Shown here piece by piece: positions 37,266-45,908 of a stretch of 64,000 bases of DNA (positions within the stretch are counted from its first letter, which is position 1; each line of letters starts with the position of its first letter). The position numbers were made by a program, and so were the translations under genes. A model generated the notes under the pieces. That model did not search any database, had not been told where the DNA came from, and saw only the letters and a program-made list of their open reading frames with translations. The DNA lies in contig JAGCUU010000008.1 of the NCBI GenBank assembly GCA_017962665.1, positions 61,796 through 125,795 of the forward strand. The letters are read 5' to 3'. Origin of the DNA: Bacteroidales bacterium (lineage in GTDB: Bacteria; Bacteroidota; Bacteroidia; Bacteroidales; P3).

Positions 37266-38912
37266 TCTCTTCGTCGCAACACCAGCATTGGTTCTTATGC
37301 GGACAATGTAGGTGCCGGAGGGGTAGGCAGAGAGGTCAATTTCGGCCGAAAGGCCGTTTGTATCAAACGACACTATGAGTTTGCCGTCTGTGCCGAACAG
37401 TTCTACTTTCTGCAACTGGTACGACGATACCACCGTCACCCTATCGCTTGTTGGGTTTGGCATCAGGTGTGTGTGGCGAGCCACAACATCGTTAATGGCT
37501 GTAGTGTCTCCGCTATCAGGATGGAGATTGGGAACATAAAACTTCACCGTGTCGCTCCATTCGCTAATGTTGCCGCACTCATCGCATCCCGACCTTATCT
37601 TGGCATTGTACCATAGCGCAGTGTCGAGGTCGTCCAACATCACATATTCCAAAGTGGATTGAATCAAAGTTGCGCTGTCCTCGTTTTCATTGTCGTTCCA
37701 TATCGCCAACTCATACAAATCTACGTCCATGTGGTTCCACACCACTATCACACGTCCGTCTCCTGCCAGAGGTTCAGCTATCAGACCATCCGGAACAGGA
37801 CACACGATATGGTCACAAACACGCATCTGAAAAACATTTGACCAGTCGCTGGTATTGCAATGAAAAGTGTCACATACAGACATCACTTTTATGTTATAGT
37901 TCTGGCTTATATCCAAACCATACATTGTCAGCCGGTTCGTCTGCACCGTGAAATGCATACCGCTGTCCGGCTCGATGCCGTCAGGCCAAACCATGACATT
38001 CCACATCTCAGCACTGGCGTTGTTCCACGCAACAACAACACTGTCCTCGTCCGCATACTCCACCCTCAACCCTGTCGGCTGCTGGCAGTCGTAATAGACA
38101 TAGTTGGTGTCGATTATAGCAAAGAAAGGGTAAAAAAGACACAATCCATCATAGTACATATAAGATGTTGTGTCATATATGGCATTTCCTCCATTTGCTG
38201 CCATTGAAGGCCAAAGATAACGATATAAAATGACATCAGTTCCGCTGGGAGGACATTTGGAATATGTAGGCGATCCGTAATGCCCACTATAACCCCCGTA
38301 ATAACCATAATAATAAGTAAATAAGTGTTCAAATTTATCATATCCGTACGGATCATCTGCTGTAGCCCCCAAACGTAAATTATTACGTGCAGTGCCACCT
38401 ACATAAAACAACCCACTGACAAGGACTGGCTTATCAAAAAAAACCTCATACACATTCAGCGTGTCCCTATGAATTTCTCGTCTGAACTCCATTCTGTATG
38501 TAGGAGAGACAGTGTCCCATCGACCATCTCCAAGCAGGTTCAAATTGGCGTCAAGTAATTTGAACCATTCAGGGTTGCGACCGCTCAATGTTGTATCCAA
38601 TGTAGGCAAATATGTGTTCCTTGCTCTAATTACAGCAGTTCCTGCTATTCCCTTTACTAGTATAGGTGTTTCTGCCATACAAGCTCTTGCCAAAAAGTAA
38701 TTACCCACATCAGTCGGTATAATATGTTCATCATGAGAAGGATACACTGGTTCATTCGGATGTAACTGTTCATATCTGTCATACCAATTTGTATCCCAAT
38801 AGTACAGGTCAGCCTTCCTTTGACCAAAGGGAATCACAGGCAGAGTGCTTTGGGCAAAAGACAAGCCTGACAATAATATCAATACTATAAAAATAATACG
38901 CTTCATAATCAA
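37251..38912 (-). CDS. Secreted protein with fibronectin-like domains and T9SS type A sorting domain
   Basis: A 553-residue cargo protein. The signal peptide has a predicted cut SFA|Q. A unique N-terminal region (about 25-280) contains a Tyr/Gly-rich stretch (YYYGYYGGYSGHYGS). Two fibronectin-III-like modules follow, each opening with a Cys-Pro/Gln-Pro pair (CQQPTGLRVEY; CPVPDGLIAE). The C-terminal 75 residues are a T9SS type A domain: LMPNPTSDRVTV, ELFGTDGKLI, LSAYPSGTYIVRI, ending KRLVKR. The protein should cross the outer membrane by the type IX system and be anchored to A-LPS or released. The start could be the ATG two codons later (38906). Confidence 0.88.
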   Translation of the reverse strand: MIMKRIIFIVLILLSGLSFAQSTLPVIPFGQRKADLYYWDTNWYDRYEQLHPNEPVYPSHDEHIIPTDVGNYFLARACMAETPILVKGIAGTAVIRARNTYLPTLDTTLSGRNPEWFKLLDANLNLLGDGRWDTVSPTYRMEFRREIHRDTLNVYEVFFDKPVLVSGLFYVGGTARNNLRLGATADDPYGYDKFEHLFTYYYGYYGGYSGHYGSPTYSKCPPSGTDVILYRYLWPSMAANGGNAIYDTTSYMYYDGLCLFYPFFAIIDTNYVYYDCQQPTGLRVEYADEDSVVVAWNNASAEMWNVMVWPDGIEPDSGMHFTVQTNRLTMYGLDISQNYNIKVMSVCDTFHCNTSDWSNVFQMRVCDHIVCPVPDGLIAEPLAGDGRVIVVWNHMDVDLYELAIWNDNENEDSATLIQSTLEYVMLDDLDTALWYNAKIRSGCDECGNISEWSDTVKFYVPNLHPDSGDTTAINDVVARHTHLMPNPTSDRVTVVSSYQLQKVELFGTDGKLIVSFDTNGLSAEIDLSAYPSGTYIVRIRTNAGVATKRLVKR

Positions 38913-39055
38913 TTTTTTAAAAACACTATCTTTCAGACTGTTTAGAGGAACAATCCATTATAATATTTATTCCAGATTTATTCGTTTTTTGACCACTAAA
39001 TATAATGCTATTTGATATTACATTAAATGGTGCAAAATGTAACATTTCAATCATA

Positions 39056-39256
39056 TCAATAGGGGTAGGAAGTATCGGCATATACAAAATATCCACAAGA
39101 GCCACTTTCCAAATAACTTATTGTTGTTGGATAAACGTACTCTCTTATAATTGTCTTATCAATTGAATATGGCAATTTAGCGTGCGCCACAACACTTGTC
39201 TGTGCCAAAAGCAAAAACGGCGCACTGCACAACATAAAAACAATAGCTTTCCTCAT
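39056..39256 (-). CDS. Short exported peptide, 66 residues
   Basis: A signal peptide (MRKAIVFMLCSAPFLLLA, predicted cut before Gln19) is followed by 48 residues with no known domain (AKLPYSIDKTIIREYVYPTT) and a Tyr-rich end. It lies 143 bases upstream of the T9SS cargo gene on the same strand. The clean signal peptide supports it, but no consensus promoter is seen. It may be a secreted peptide or the remnant of a longer exported protein. Confidence 0.5.
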   Translation of the reverse strand: MRKAIVFMLCSAPFLLLAQTSVVAHAKLPYSIDKTIIREYVYPTTISYLESGSCGYFVYADTSYPY

Positions 39257-39458
39257 ATTTGATTAATTTTGAATTATTTATAATAATTTTTATATTATGG
39301 TTTACACTACAAATTTAAAAAAAAATTTTGAATGGCTGAAATGTTTTTGGACTAGAGAAATTCCGATAGGTATAGAGCGGTATCAATGTTGAAATAAAGC
39401 TTGGCAATATTCGTTATTAATCTTTTGAACCCAAATTAAGACGTTTTAAGATTATTTA

Positions 39459-39490
39459 TTACGTTTTAAAATGTATTTTATATATTTTTG
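39459..39490 (+). promoter_or_regulatory. Promoter for the TolC-HlyD-permease operon
   Basis: TATTTTTG (39483-39490) matches the -7 consensus; the -33 element is only TTAC at 39459-39462. The leader is about 30 bases. The rest of the 270-base gap is AT-rich with nothing else recognisable. Confidence 0.6.
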
Positions 39491-39526
39491 CACGCTTGAA
39501 CAAAATGCAATATTCTATATAAACAA

Positions 39527-40987
39527 ATGAAAATCAGAGTTATATTCGCATTTCTAATTATTTTTTCCTTGTCAGGGCTGCAGGCGCAACAGGTGCTTAC
39601 TCTCGAACAATGCCGTGCAAAGGCCTTAGAGGCCAACAAGGGCTTGAAGATGTCGGAGGAGAAGATGGTCGAGACAGAGAACCTGCGCAAGGTGGCTTTG
39701 TGGCAGATGCTGCCCAAGGTTGGTGCCACAGGTGGATACACCTGGATGGAGAAAAACATCAATCTGCTAAGCGATGAACAGAAAGAGCGCATCAACAATA
39801 TGGGTACCACTATCCAGAACAATCTGGACCAATCCATTCGCGAAGAGACCGCCAACCTCCCGATAGGAGGCCAGTACATAGGTGACTTGCTCACCAATAT
39901 TCTGAACAACACCGACCTAAGCTCGTCGCTCAACAATATTGGACACGACATCACCCAGGGATTTGAGACCAACACCCACAACACCTCCTTCGGTGTTGTA
40001 ACTTTGTCACAGCCCATATATCTGGGAGGAAGACTGATGGCACTCTATAAAAGCGCAGCACTCCTGAACCGACTGTCGGGTATCGAATACGACAAGAAAA
40101 AGGAAGAGACCCTTATCTCCGTCGATGAGGCCTACTGGCAGGTGGTGAGCGTGAAACACAAGAAAGAGTTGGCAGAGCAATATGCCGCTCTACTGGATAC
40201 GCTGAACCACAACGTCGAAGAACTTGTAACGGCAGAGATGGCCACCAAAGGCGACCTTGCCAAAGTGCGTGTCAAATATAACGAAGCCCAGATGTCGCTC
40301 ACCAAAGCCACCAACGGACTTGCTTTGGCAAAGATGCTGCTTGCTCAACGTTGCGGGATGCCTCTCGACAGCGACTTCGACGTATCGGAGGACAATCCCA
40401 CCTTGTCGCTGACCCAGCACCAGACATTCAACATGGACGAAGTGTGGCAAAACCGGCGCGAGATGCAGATGCTGCGTATCAGCGACAGCATTGCACGACA
40501 GGGTGTGCGCATCGCGGTAGCATCGCTCAAGCCCAACATAGCGTTCACTAGCGGCTACCTCTTCTCAAACCCCAATCTGTTCAATGGTTTCCAGAACGAA
40601 TGGGGCGGCACTTGGATGGCCGGTGTGGCGGTCAATGTGCCGATTCTCCACCCTGGCGGCATCTACTCGGTCAAGGCTGCCAAAGCCAAACGCCGAGAAG
40701 TGGCATACCAAATCGAAGAGGCTCAACAAATGATTGAGTTACAGGTCAACAAACTCAACTATGAGTTAGAATTAGCATACAAAAAGCTCGACCAATCGCA
40801 GAGCAATCTCGTTCAAGCCGAGGAGAACCTACGGCTTGCCGACGAAAGTTTCAAAGCCGGTATGTGCAGCAGCAGTGACCTTCTTGCCGCTCAGACCGCA
40901 TGGCTCTCGGCAAAAAGCGACATACTCGACGCCGAAATCGAGATAGAGATGAACTCCGTCTACCTCAAACAAGCCTTAGGAAAATAA
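39527..40987 (+). CDS. TolC-family outer-membrane efflux protein
   Basis: A 486-residue trimeric channel subunit. The signal peptide is cut at LQA|Q, leaving QVLTLEQCRAKALEANKGLK, the typical OEP start. Two long coiled-coil repeat regions follow (about 20-230 and 290-485), including LSQPIYLGGRLMALYKSA and VPILHPGGIYSVKAAKA, the two pseudo-repeats of TolC proteins. It heads an operon with a membrane-fusion protein and two ABC-2 permeases, so it forms the outer part of a tripartite exporter. Confidence 0.94.
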   Translation: MKIRVIFAFLIIFSLSGLQAQQVLTLEQCRAKALEANKGLKMSEEKMVETENLRKVALWQMLPKVGATGGYTWMEKNINLLSDEQKERINNMGTTIQNNLDQSIREETANLPIGGQYIGDLLTNILNNTDLSSSLNNIGHDITQGFETNTHNTSFGVVTLSQPIYLGGRLMALYKSAALLNRLSGIEYDKKKEETLISVDEAYWQVVSVKHKKELAEQYAALLDTLNHNVEELVTAEMATKGDLAKVRVKYNEAQMSLTKATNGLALAKMLLAQRCGMPLDSDFDVSEDNPTLSLTQHQTFNMDEVWQNRREMQMLRISDSIARQGVRIAVASLKPNIAFTSGYLFSNPNLFNGFQNEWGGTWMAGVAVNVPILHPGGIYSVKAAKAKRREVAYQIEEAQQMIELQVNKLNYELELAYKKLDQSQSNLVQAEENLRLADESFKAGMCSSSDLLAAQTAWLSAKSDILDAEIEIEMNSVYLKQALGK

Positions 40988-41020
40988 TTTCGTAAACCCT
41001 ACTTTCAACTACATACTCCA

Positions 41021-42004
41021 ATGAAAGAAAACAATAAAACCCTTCTTGCCGGACTCGCCGCTATTATTGGTGCCGTTGGAATCATCGCCCTTGTTGGCAT
41101 TTTCGCCATACACCCTCAAAAAGAAATGGTGATAGGAGAAGCCGATGCCACTGAATACCGAGTCTCGAACATGGTTCCCGGCCATATTGACATCCTCTAC
41201 GTCAAAGAAGGCGATACTGTCCATGCTGGCGACACCCTTGCCCATATCGGCAGCCGACAGATCAATGCAAAAATGATTCAAGCAAAAGCAGCCAGAAGTG
41301 CTGCAACCGCTCAGAGCCGCAAAGCAAAAGGCGGTGCCCGCGACCAACAGGTACAGATGGCATATCAGGTATGGCAGAAAGCCAAAGCAGCAGAAGAGGT
41401 CTACAAAAAATCTTACGAACGCGTCAAAGCGCTTTATGACAAAGGGGTTGTCGCCGCACAGAAACTCGACGAAGTCGACGCCAAATACAAAGCCGCCCAA
41501 GCAGACTGTGCCGCCGCAGAGCAGCAGTACCTTATGGCAAAAGAGGGTGCCCAAAGCGAAGATATCGACGCGGCGGCAGCCCTCGTCAACAGAGCCGGTG
41601 GCGCTGTTGCAGAAGTGCAGAGTTACCTCGACGACAGTTACCTCATTGCCCCTTGCGACGGTGTGGTTGTTGAGGTATATGCCAAACTCGGCGACCTGGT
41701 AGGAACAGGCTCGCCTGTTATCTCGATACTTGACAATACCGACAACTGGTTCAACTTCAGCATCCGCGAGGACAAACTCAAGGATGTAACCACAGGCGAC
41801 TCCGTTATGGTTCAGATTCCTGCACTCGGCGGCACCTATTCTTGTAGTGTTCGTAACGTCAAAGCTATGGCAAGCTATGCCACATGGCGAGCTACCAAGA
41901 CCCTCGGCCAATATGATGTAAAGAGTTTTGATGTGAAAGTCGTCCCACTTGAATCAATCGATGGACTACGCCCCGGAATGACAGCCATCCTTGTCGAAAA
42001 GTAA
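41021..42004 (+). CDS. HlyD-family membrane-fusion protein
   Basis: A 327-residue periplasmic adaptor with an N-terminal membrane anchor (about 10-28). A biotinyl-lipoyl half (VPGHIDILYVKEGDTVHAGD), a long alpha-hairpin (about 85-190) and the second lipoyl half (LIAPCDGVVVEVYAKLGDLV) follow, and then a beta-barrel. The gene order after TolC and before the permeases is that of YhiI/YhhJ-type exporters. A 300-codon open frame on the other strand is a composition shadow. Confidence 0.93.
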   Translation: MKENNKTLLAGLAAIIGAVGIIALVGIFAIHPQKEMVIGEADATEYRVSNMVPGHIDILYVKEGDTVHAGDTLAHIGSRQINAKMIQAKAARSAATAQSRKAKGGARDQQVQMAYQVWQKAKAAEEVYKKSYERVKALYDKGVVAAQKLDEVDAKYKAAQADCAAAEQQYLMAKEGAQSEDIDAAAALVNRAGGAVAEVQSYLDDSYLIAPCDGVVVEVYAKLGDLVGTGSPVISILDNTDNWFNFSIREDKLKDVTTGDSVMVQIPALGGTYSCSVRNVKAMASYATWRATKTLGQYDVKSFDVKVVPLESIDGLRPGMTAILVEK

Positions 42005-42022
42005 CGTCAACCCATCAATTCC

Positions 42023-43195
42023 ATGTTCCGTAGCGTATTAATAAGGGAGCTCGACAGGATGGTGCACCATCCACGCTATCTCATTATCCTCACTCTCGGC
42101 ATCGCGATTACATTCCTTGTCTTTGCCTCAATCACCCATGAGGGGCAGCCTCGCCGCCTCTCTGTGGCTGTGGTCGACATGGATGGCACTTACCTCTCAC
42201 GCAGGATTTGTCATGAACTCAATGCCACATCAGGAGTAGAGGTGCGCGCAGTATTCAACAACCACACCGAAGCCCGTCGTGCAATGCAACGCGGAGAAAT
42301 CTTCGCCTATTACGAAATCCCCAACGGCACATACAACCAACTCCTTCAGTTCAACGCTCCCCATTTTGTACTCTATATCAACTCAGCATATATGCTTGCC
42401 GGCACGCTCAGCTATAAACAACTTGCCACAATGGGAATGCTTGCCGGGGCCGCAGTACAGCGCGAGGTATATCGCAAAAAAGGCTATGGAGAGGAGCAAA
42501 TCATGGGTCTTATTCAACCGATTGAATATGACACGCGCACTATTGGCAATCCATGGATAAACTACGGCAACTACCTCATGACCACATTGATTCCTGCCGT
42601 CATTGCCTTCATCGCCCTTATGCATCTAGCCTATATCATAGCTCGTGAGCGTCAAGAACGCACACTGCGTGATTGGCTCAAGTCCGCAGGAGGCAACACC
42701 ATCATCGCACTCTTAGGCAAAATGCTGCCATATACTGTCTGGTACACACTTCTCCTACTCATCTGCAATCTCATAATGTTTGGCTTTATGGGCTTTCCGC
42801 ACGAAGGTAGCTGGCTGCTCACAGTCCTCAACAGTATGCTCCTCATATTCGCTGCCCAGTGTGCAGGATGCTTCATAGCTTGCTGCATTCCAGACCCCCC
42901 GCTAACCATGGGCGTCAGCGCAATATATAGTGCAATGAGTTTCTCGCTCAGCGGTTTTTCCTTCCCCGTTGAAAGCATGCCTCATTTCTTCTACTCCTTT
43001 TCCTGGTTATATCCTATTCGGCATTACTTCCTAAACTATAGCAACATTGCGATTTACGGCAACGGAATGGCCCAGTGTTGGCCGCAATTCTGTGCACTCA
43101 TCACCTTTGCCGTGCTACCGTTCTTAGGTTCACTCATACTCAACTGGCAACTAAAAAAAGAATCATTACCACTTAACCCATCCAGTCCTCATTAA
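42023..43195 (+). CDS. ABC-2 type permease, first of a pair
   Basis: A 390-residue protein with an N-terminal membrane segment (about 20-37), an extracytoplasmic domain (about 40-180) and five C-terminal segments (about 185-380). The motif ARERQERTLRDWLKS lies in the usual intracellular loop. It is similar in layout to YhhJ. It begins 18 bases after the adaptor gene and ends on the first base of the next permease gene. No ABC ATPase is fused or adjacent. Confidence 0.9.
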   Translation: MFRSVLIRELDRMVHHPRYLIILTLGIAITFLVFASITHEGQPRRLSVAVVDMDGTYLSRRICHELNATSGVEVRAVFNNHTEARRAMQRGEIFAYYEIPNGTYNQLLQFNAPHFVLYINSAYMLAGTLSYKQLATMGMLAGAAVQREVYRKKGYGEEQIMGLIQPIEYDTRTIGNPWINYGNYLMTTLIPAVIAFIALMHLAYIIARERQERTLRDWLKSAGGNTIIALLGKMLPYTVWYTLLLLICNLIMFGFMGFPHEGSWLLTVLNSMLLIFAAQCAGCFIACCIPDPPLTMGVSAIYSAMSFSLSGFSFPVESMPHFFYSFSWLYPIRHYFLNYSNIAIYGNGMAQCWPQFCALITFAVLPFLGSLILNWQLKKESLPLNPSSPH

Positions 43196-44415
43196 TGCTA
43201 AAATCACTCAACGATATCTGGATAATCCTCAGCTGCGAGGTGCGACGCGTTTTCGGTGACCGCATGGTACTGCTCATTTTCTTTTTAGCTCCATTACTCT
43301 ACCCTCTTATCTTTTGCGGCATCTACTATAACGAGAATGTTGAGAATATGTCTATTGCCGTAATCGACGAAGCCAAATGCGACGAAAGCAAACGCTTTAT
43401 TCACAAACTCAACGCTACTCCTGAACTCGACATAGCCTATCAATGCAGCAACATGACCGAGGCGGAAAACCTTATGAAAAACCACCAGGTCCATGCTATC
43501 TTCTATTTTCCAAAAGATTTCTCTTCACGGCTTGCCTCCACGCGCACTGCACATATAGGAGTCTTCTGTGATATGAGTTCATTCTATTTCTACAAAGCCG
43601 CTTTGACTGGAGGAAACAGCGTGCTTATTGACGAGATGCACACCATTGAGCTCGAACGATACGAAAAATCAGGGCTCACAGACGTTGAGGCATCAATACA
43701 ACTGCAGCCCGTCGTCTTCGAAAGTGTCACAGCTTTCAATCCCTGCGGCGGATACGGGAGCTTTTTTCTGCCCATACTCTTGGTTCTTGTAATCCACCAG
43801 ACTCTCTTCCTTGGCATCTGCATCCTCAATGGCGACGCCAATGAAAATCGCTATTCTCTTAAGCTTATCCCTGCACATCTTCGTCGCAAAAGCGTCCATC
43901 GCGTCATTATCGGACGCGCACTTTGCTACATTCTTATCTACACCCCCATCGTAACCCTCGACCTATGGTTTATACCACGATGGTTCCACCTGCCGCAGCT
44001 CGGCAACTTATATACCATTCTCGGATTCGCACTTCCATTCATCCTCGCGGTAATATTCTTTGGCATGACTGTCGGTGGTCTTGTAGTCCGTCAAAAGATC
44101 TCGCCGATGCTATGTTTCGTCTTTTTCAGCCTCGTAATGTTCTTTCTTACCGGCATGGTTTGGCCACAAGAAAGCATACCTCGTTTCTGGTACCACTTCA
44201 GTCTTATCTTTCCTTCCACCCCTGCCGTTCAAGGTTTTGTCAAAATCGGTTCCATGGGAGCCAATCTCGAGCTGGTTCGTACCGAGTATATGACCCTATG
44301 GTTCCAGACCGGCATATACTTCATCACGGCATGCTGTGTAATATATTTTCATAATTTCCAACGCAAGCTCAAGCTCCTTGCACTTAAAAAAATTAAAAGC
44401 GCTATACTCCAATGA
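43195..44415 (+). CDS. ABC-2 type permease, second of a pair
   Basis: A 406-residue permease with the same topology as its neighbour. The first membrane segment is at about 24-43 (MVLLIFFLAPLLYPLIFCGI), then an extracytoplasmic domain to about 180, then five segments. The two are diverged paralogues that probably form a heterodimer. The start overlaps the previous stop by one base, and the end overlaps the ion-channel start by four bases (ATGA). Confidence 0.9.
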   Translation: MLKSLNDIWIILSCEVRRVFGDRMVLLIFFLAPLLYPLIFCGIYYNENVENMSIAVIDEAKCDESKRFIHKLNATPELDIAYQCSNMTEAENLMKNHQVHAIFYFPKDFSSRLASTRTAHIGVFCDMSSFYFYKAALTGGNSVLIDEMHTIELERYEKSGLTDVEASIQLQPVVFESVTAFNPCGGYGSFFLPILLVLVIHQTLFLGICILNGDANENRYSLKLIPAHLRRKSVHRVIIGRALCYILIYTPIVTLDLWFIPRWFHLPQLGNLYTILGFALPFILAVIFFGMTVGGLVVRQKISPMLCFVFFSLVMFFLTGMVWPQESIPRFWYHFSLIFPSTPAVQGFVKIGSMGANLELVRTEYMTLWFQTGIYFITACCVIYFHNFQRKLKLLALKKIKSAILQ

Positions 44416-45215
44416 AAAAAAATTTTTTCCTGAACGAAAAAACGATGCTCTGCATTGTTTTGCTCAATGTGGCAGTCATATTCCTTCAAGGGTGTGGCAT
44501 GGAAAACCCAATAATGAGTCTCCTCGACATTTCCTGCACCCTGATTTTCGTTGTGGAAATGATAGTGAAACACAAAGTTTATGGAATTAAAAAATATTGG
44601 CATGACGGATGGAATGTGCTTGACGGCGTGGTCACCATAGTCTCCCTGCCTGCTTTGCTCATCTATTTCATGCCCGCGTTGGGAGGAATCAAGATTTTAG
44701 TTGCTTTCCGTGCTCTTAGGGTATTCAAGCTCTTCCGCACCGCACGTCATTTCCCGCACCTCGCAGAAATATGGAACGGCTTCAAGTTGGCCTTGCGCCA
44801 ATCAGCGGCATTTCTGCTCGCCTACTTCGTCATTATTGTCGTCATAGCCATGTTCAACAGTGCCCTTTTCGGCCACAGCGCTCCAGAGTATTTTGCGACA
44901 CCCCTGGATGCTCTCTACTCCGTTTTCCAACTTTTCACCATAGAAGGTTGGTATGAAATACCCAACGCCGTCGTTGGACACATGCAACCTGTATGGGTAC
45001 ATGTCATCCGCACCTATTTCTGCCTGCTCCTCATCGGAGGCGGTATCATAGGCATGTCGTTAATAAACTCCATCTTTGTCGACGCAATGGCCGCAGACAA
45101 CAACGACGACGTGATGGAAAAACTAAAAAGTATTGAGAAACAACTATCCGATAGCCAGAATAGTTTTTCAGAACAGATTGCAGAGCTCCGCAAACTACTC
45201 GACAAAGAACAATAG
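44412..45215 (+). CDS. Voltage-gated cation channel, NaChBac-like single-domain type
   Basis: A 267-residue six-segment channel subunit, length typical of bacterial sodium/calcium channels. Segment S4 is a voltage sensor with charges every third residue: Arg100, Arg103, Lys106, Arg109, with Arg112 after. The selectivity filter reads TIEGWYE (residues 176-182), beside TLESW in NaChBac. S6 is at about 200-225. A C-terminal coiled coil (about 230-265) would drive tetramer formation. Gly in place of Ser after the Glu may change ion preference. The gene is translationally coupled to the ABC-2 permease. Confidence 0.9.
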   Translation: MKKNFFLNEKTMLCIVLLNVAVIFLQGCGMENPIMSLLDISCTLIFVVEMIVKHKVYGIKKYWHDGWNVLDGVVTIVSLPALLIYFMPALGGIKILVAFRALRVFKLFRTARHFPHLAEIWNGFKLALRQSAAFLLAYFVIIVVIAMFNSALFGHSAPEYFATPLDALYSVFQLFTIEGWYEIPNAVVGHMQPVWVHVIRTYFCLLLIGGGIIGMSLINSIFVDAMAADNNDDVMEKLKSIEKQLSDSQNSFSEQIAELRKLLDKEQ

Positions 45216-45234
45216 GCAATTAATACCTCTACTA

Positions 45235-45651
45235 TTATTTGTGCTCTTTGTAATAAGCAAGTCCCAGGCGCACATTCTCAATAACGGCGTTGGACGAGTA
45301 TGTAGCTCCTGCCACCACATCGACATTCGCGTTAAGAGCTTCGTCTACGGTCAGGCCATTCCACTTTTCAAGGATACCCCCGTCTAACATGTGTTTAAAG
45401 AACCTCGGTGTTTCGCTGTTCTCAAGAGCCTCTATTTTGACTACCTTGTCTTTCTCGACAGTGATAAGCAGCGGTGTAGGGCCGATATAGCCTTTCACAT
45501 TTTGCGACAACGTGGTGGTGTCGATTGTGTAGACCCCGTTTTTCTTGGTCATCACCCCATCTTTAGTGCCACAGGCAAGAAACAAAAAAGCGCCACCTAA
45601 GACCAGTGCGCAAAACAAAGCAATAATTCCGCTTTTCTTCATTTTTTTCAA
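45235..45651 (-). CDS. FMN-binding domain lipoprotein
   Basis: A 138-residue lipoprotein (signal ending FLAC, Cys27) whose mature part is one FMN-binding domain. It opens with YTIDTTTLSQNVKGYIGP and ends with AGATYSSNAVIENVRLGL. Thr117 in that motif is the expected site for covalent FMN attachment by an ApbE-type transferase. It would carry electrons outside the cytoplasm. The start is only 14 bases from the 3' end of tRNA-Arg on the same strand, so it may be transcribed with the tRNAs. The next gene is convergent, 19 bases away. Confidence 0.85.
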   Translation of the reverse strand: MKKMKKSGIIALFCALVLGGAFLFLACGTKDGVMTKKNGVYTIDTTTLSQNVKGYIGPTPLLITVEKDKVVKIEALENSETPRFFKHMLDGGILEKWNGLTVDEALNANVDVVAGATYSSNAVIENVRLGLAYYKEHK

Positions 45652-45665
45652 CTCTTAAAAAGAAG

Positions 45666-45739
45666 TGACCCTGCTGCGATTCGAACGCAGGACCTACTGC
45701 TTAGAAGGCAGTTGCTCTATCCAGCTGAGCTACGGGGCC
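45666..45739 (-). tRNA. tRNA-Arg (anticodon TCT)
   Basis: The 74 bases fold as a cloverleaf with anticodon loop CTTCTAA, reading AGA. The T-arm is CTGCG TTCGAAT CGCAG. The acceptor stem (GGCCCCG with CAGGGTC) has a C6-A67 mismatch and a G2-T71 wobble; the rest pairs. CCA is not encoded. It is the last tRNA of a three-gene cluster and lies 10 bases past a terminator-like hairpin. Confidence 0.9.
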
Positions 45740-45749
45740 ATCGTCAAAC

Positions 45750-45773
45750 AAAAAAAGCTAACTTTCGTTAGCT
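45750..45773 (-). terminator. Terminator-like hairpin between tRNA-Pro and tRNA-Arg
   Basis: On the minus strand AGCTAAC, a GAAA tetraloop and GTTAGCT form a perfect 7-bp stem. The stem's final T begins a run of seven T. This is the form of an intrinsic terminator on the strand of the tRNA genes, yet another tRNA follows within about ten bases. Confidence 0.75.
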
Positions 45774-45779
45774 CCTGCG

Positions 45780-45854
45780 TCGGGATAGCAAGATTCGAAC
45801 TTGCGACCTCCTGCTCCCAAAGCAGGCGCGATAACCGGACTACGCTATATCCCG
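45780..45854 (-). tRNA. tRNA-Pro (anticodon TGG)
   Basis: The 75 bases fold fully: acceptor CGGGATA with TATCCCG, anticodon stem CCTGC/GCAGG with loop TTTGGGA (TGG, reading CCA), and T-arm GCAAG TTCGAAT CTTGC. The discriminator is A. It is the middle gene of the Ser-Pro-Arg cluster. Confidence 0.95.
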
Positions 45855-45908
45855 TCTAATATTGAAAACTCTTTTCGGAGTAGTCTCTGTCAAGTCACCT
45901 TTTTTTTG

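Noticed and set aside
41009-41911. A 300-codon open frame antisense to the HlyD-family gene
   Set aside because: Composition shadow of a well-supported adaptor gene; no signal peptide, motif or promoter.
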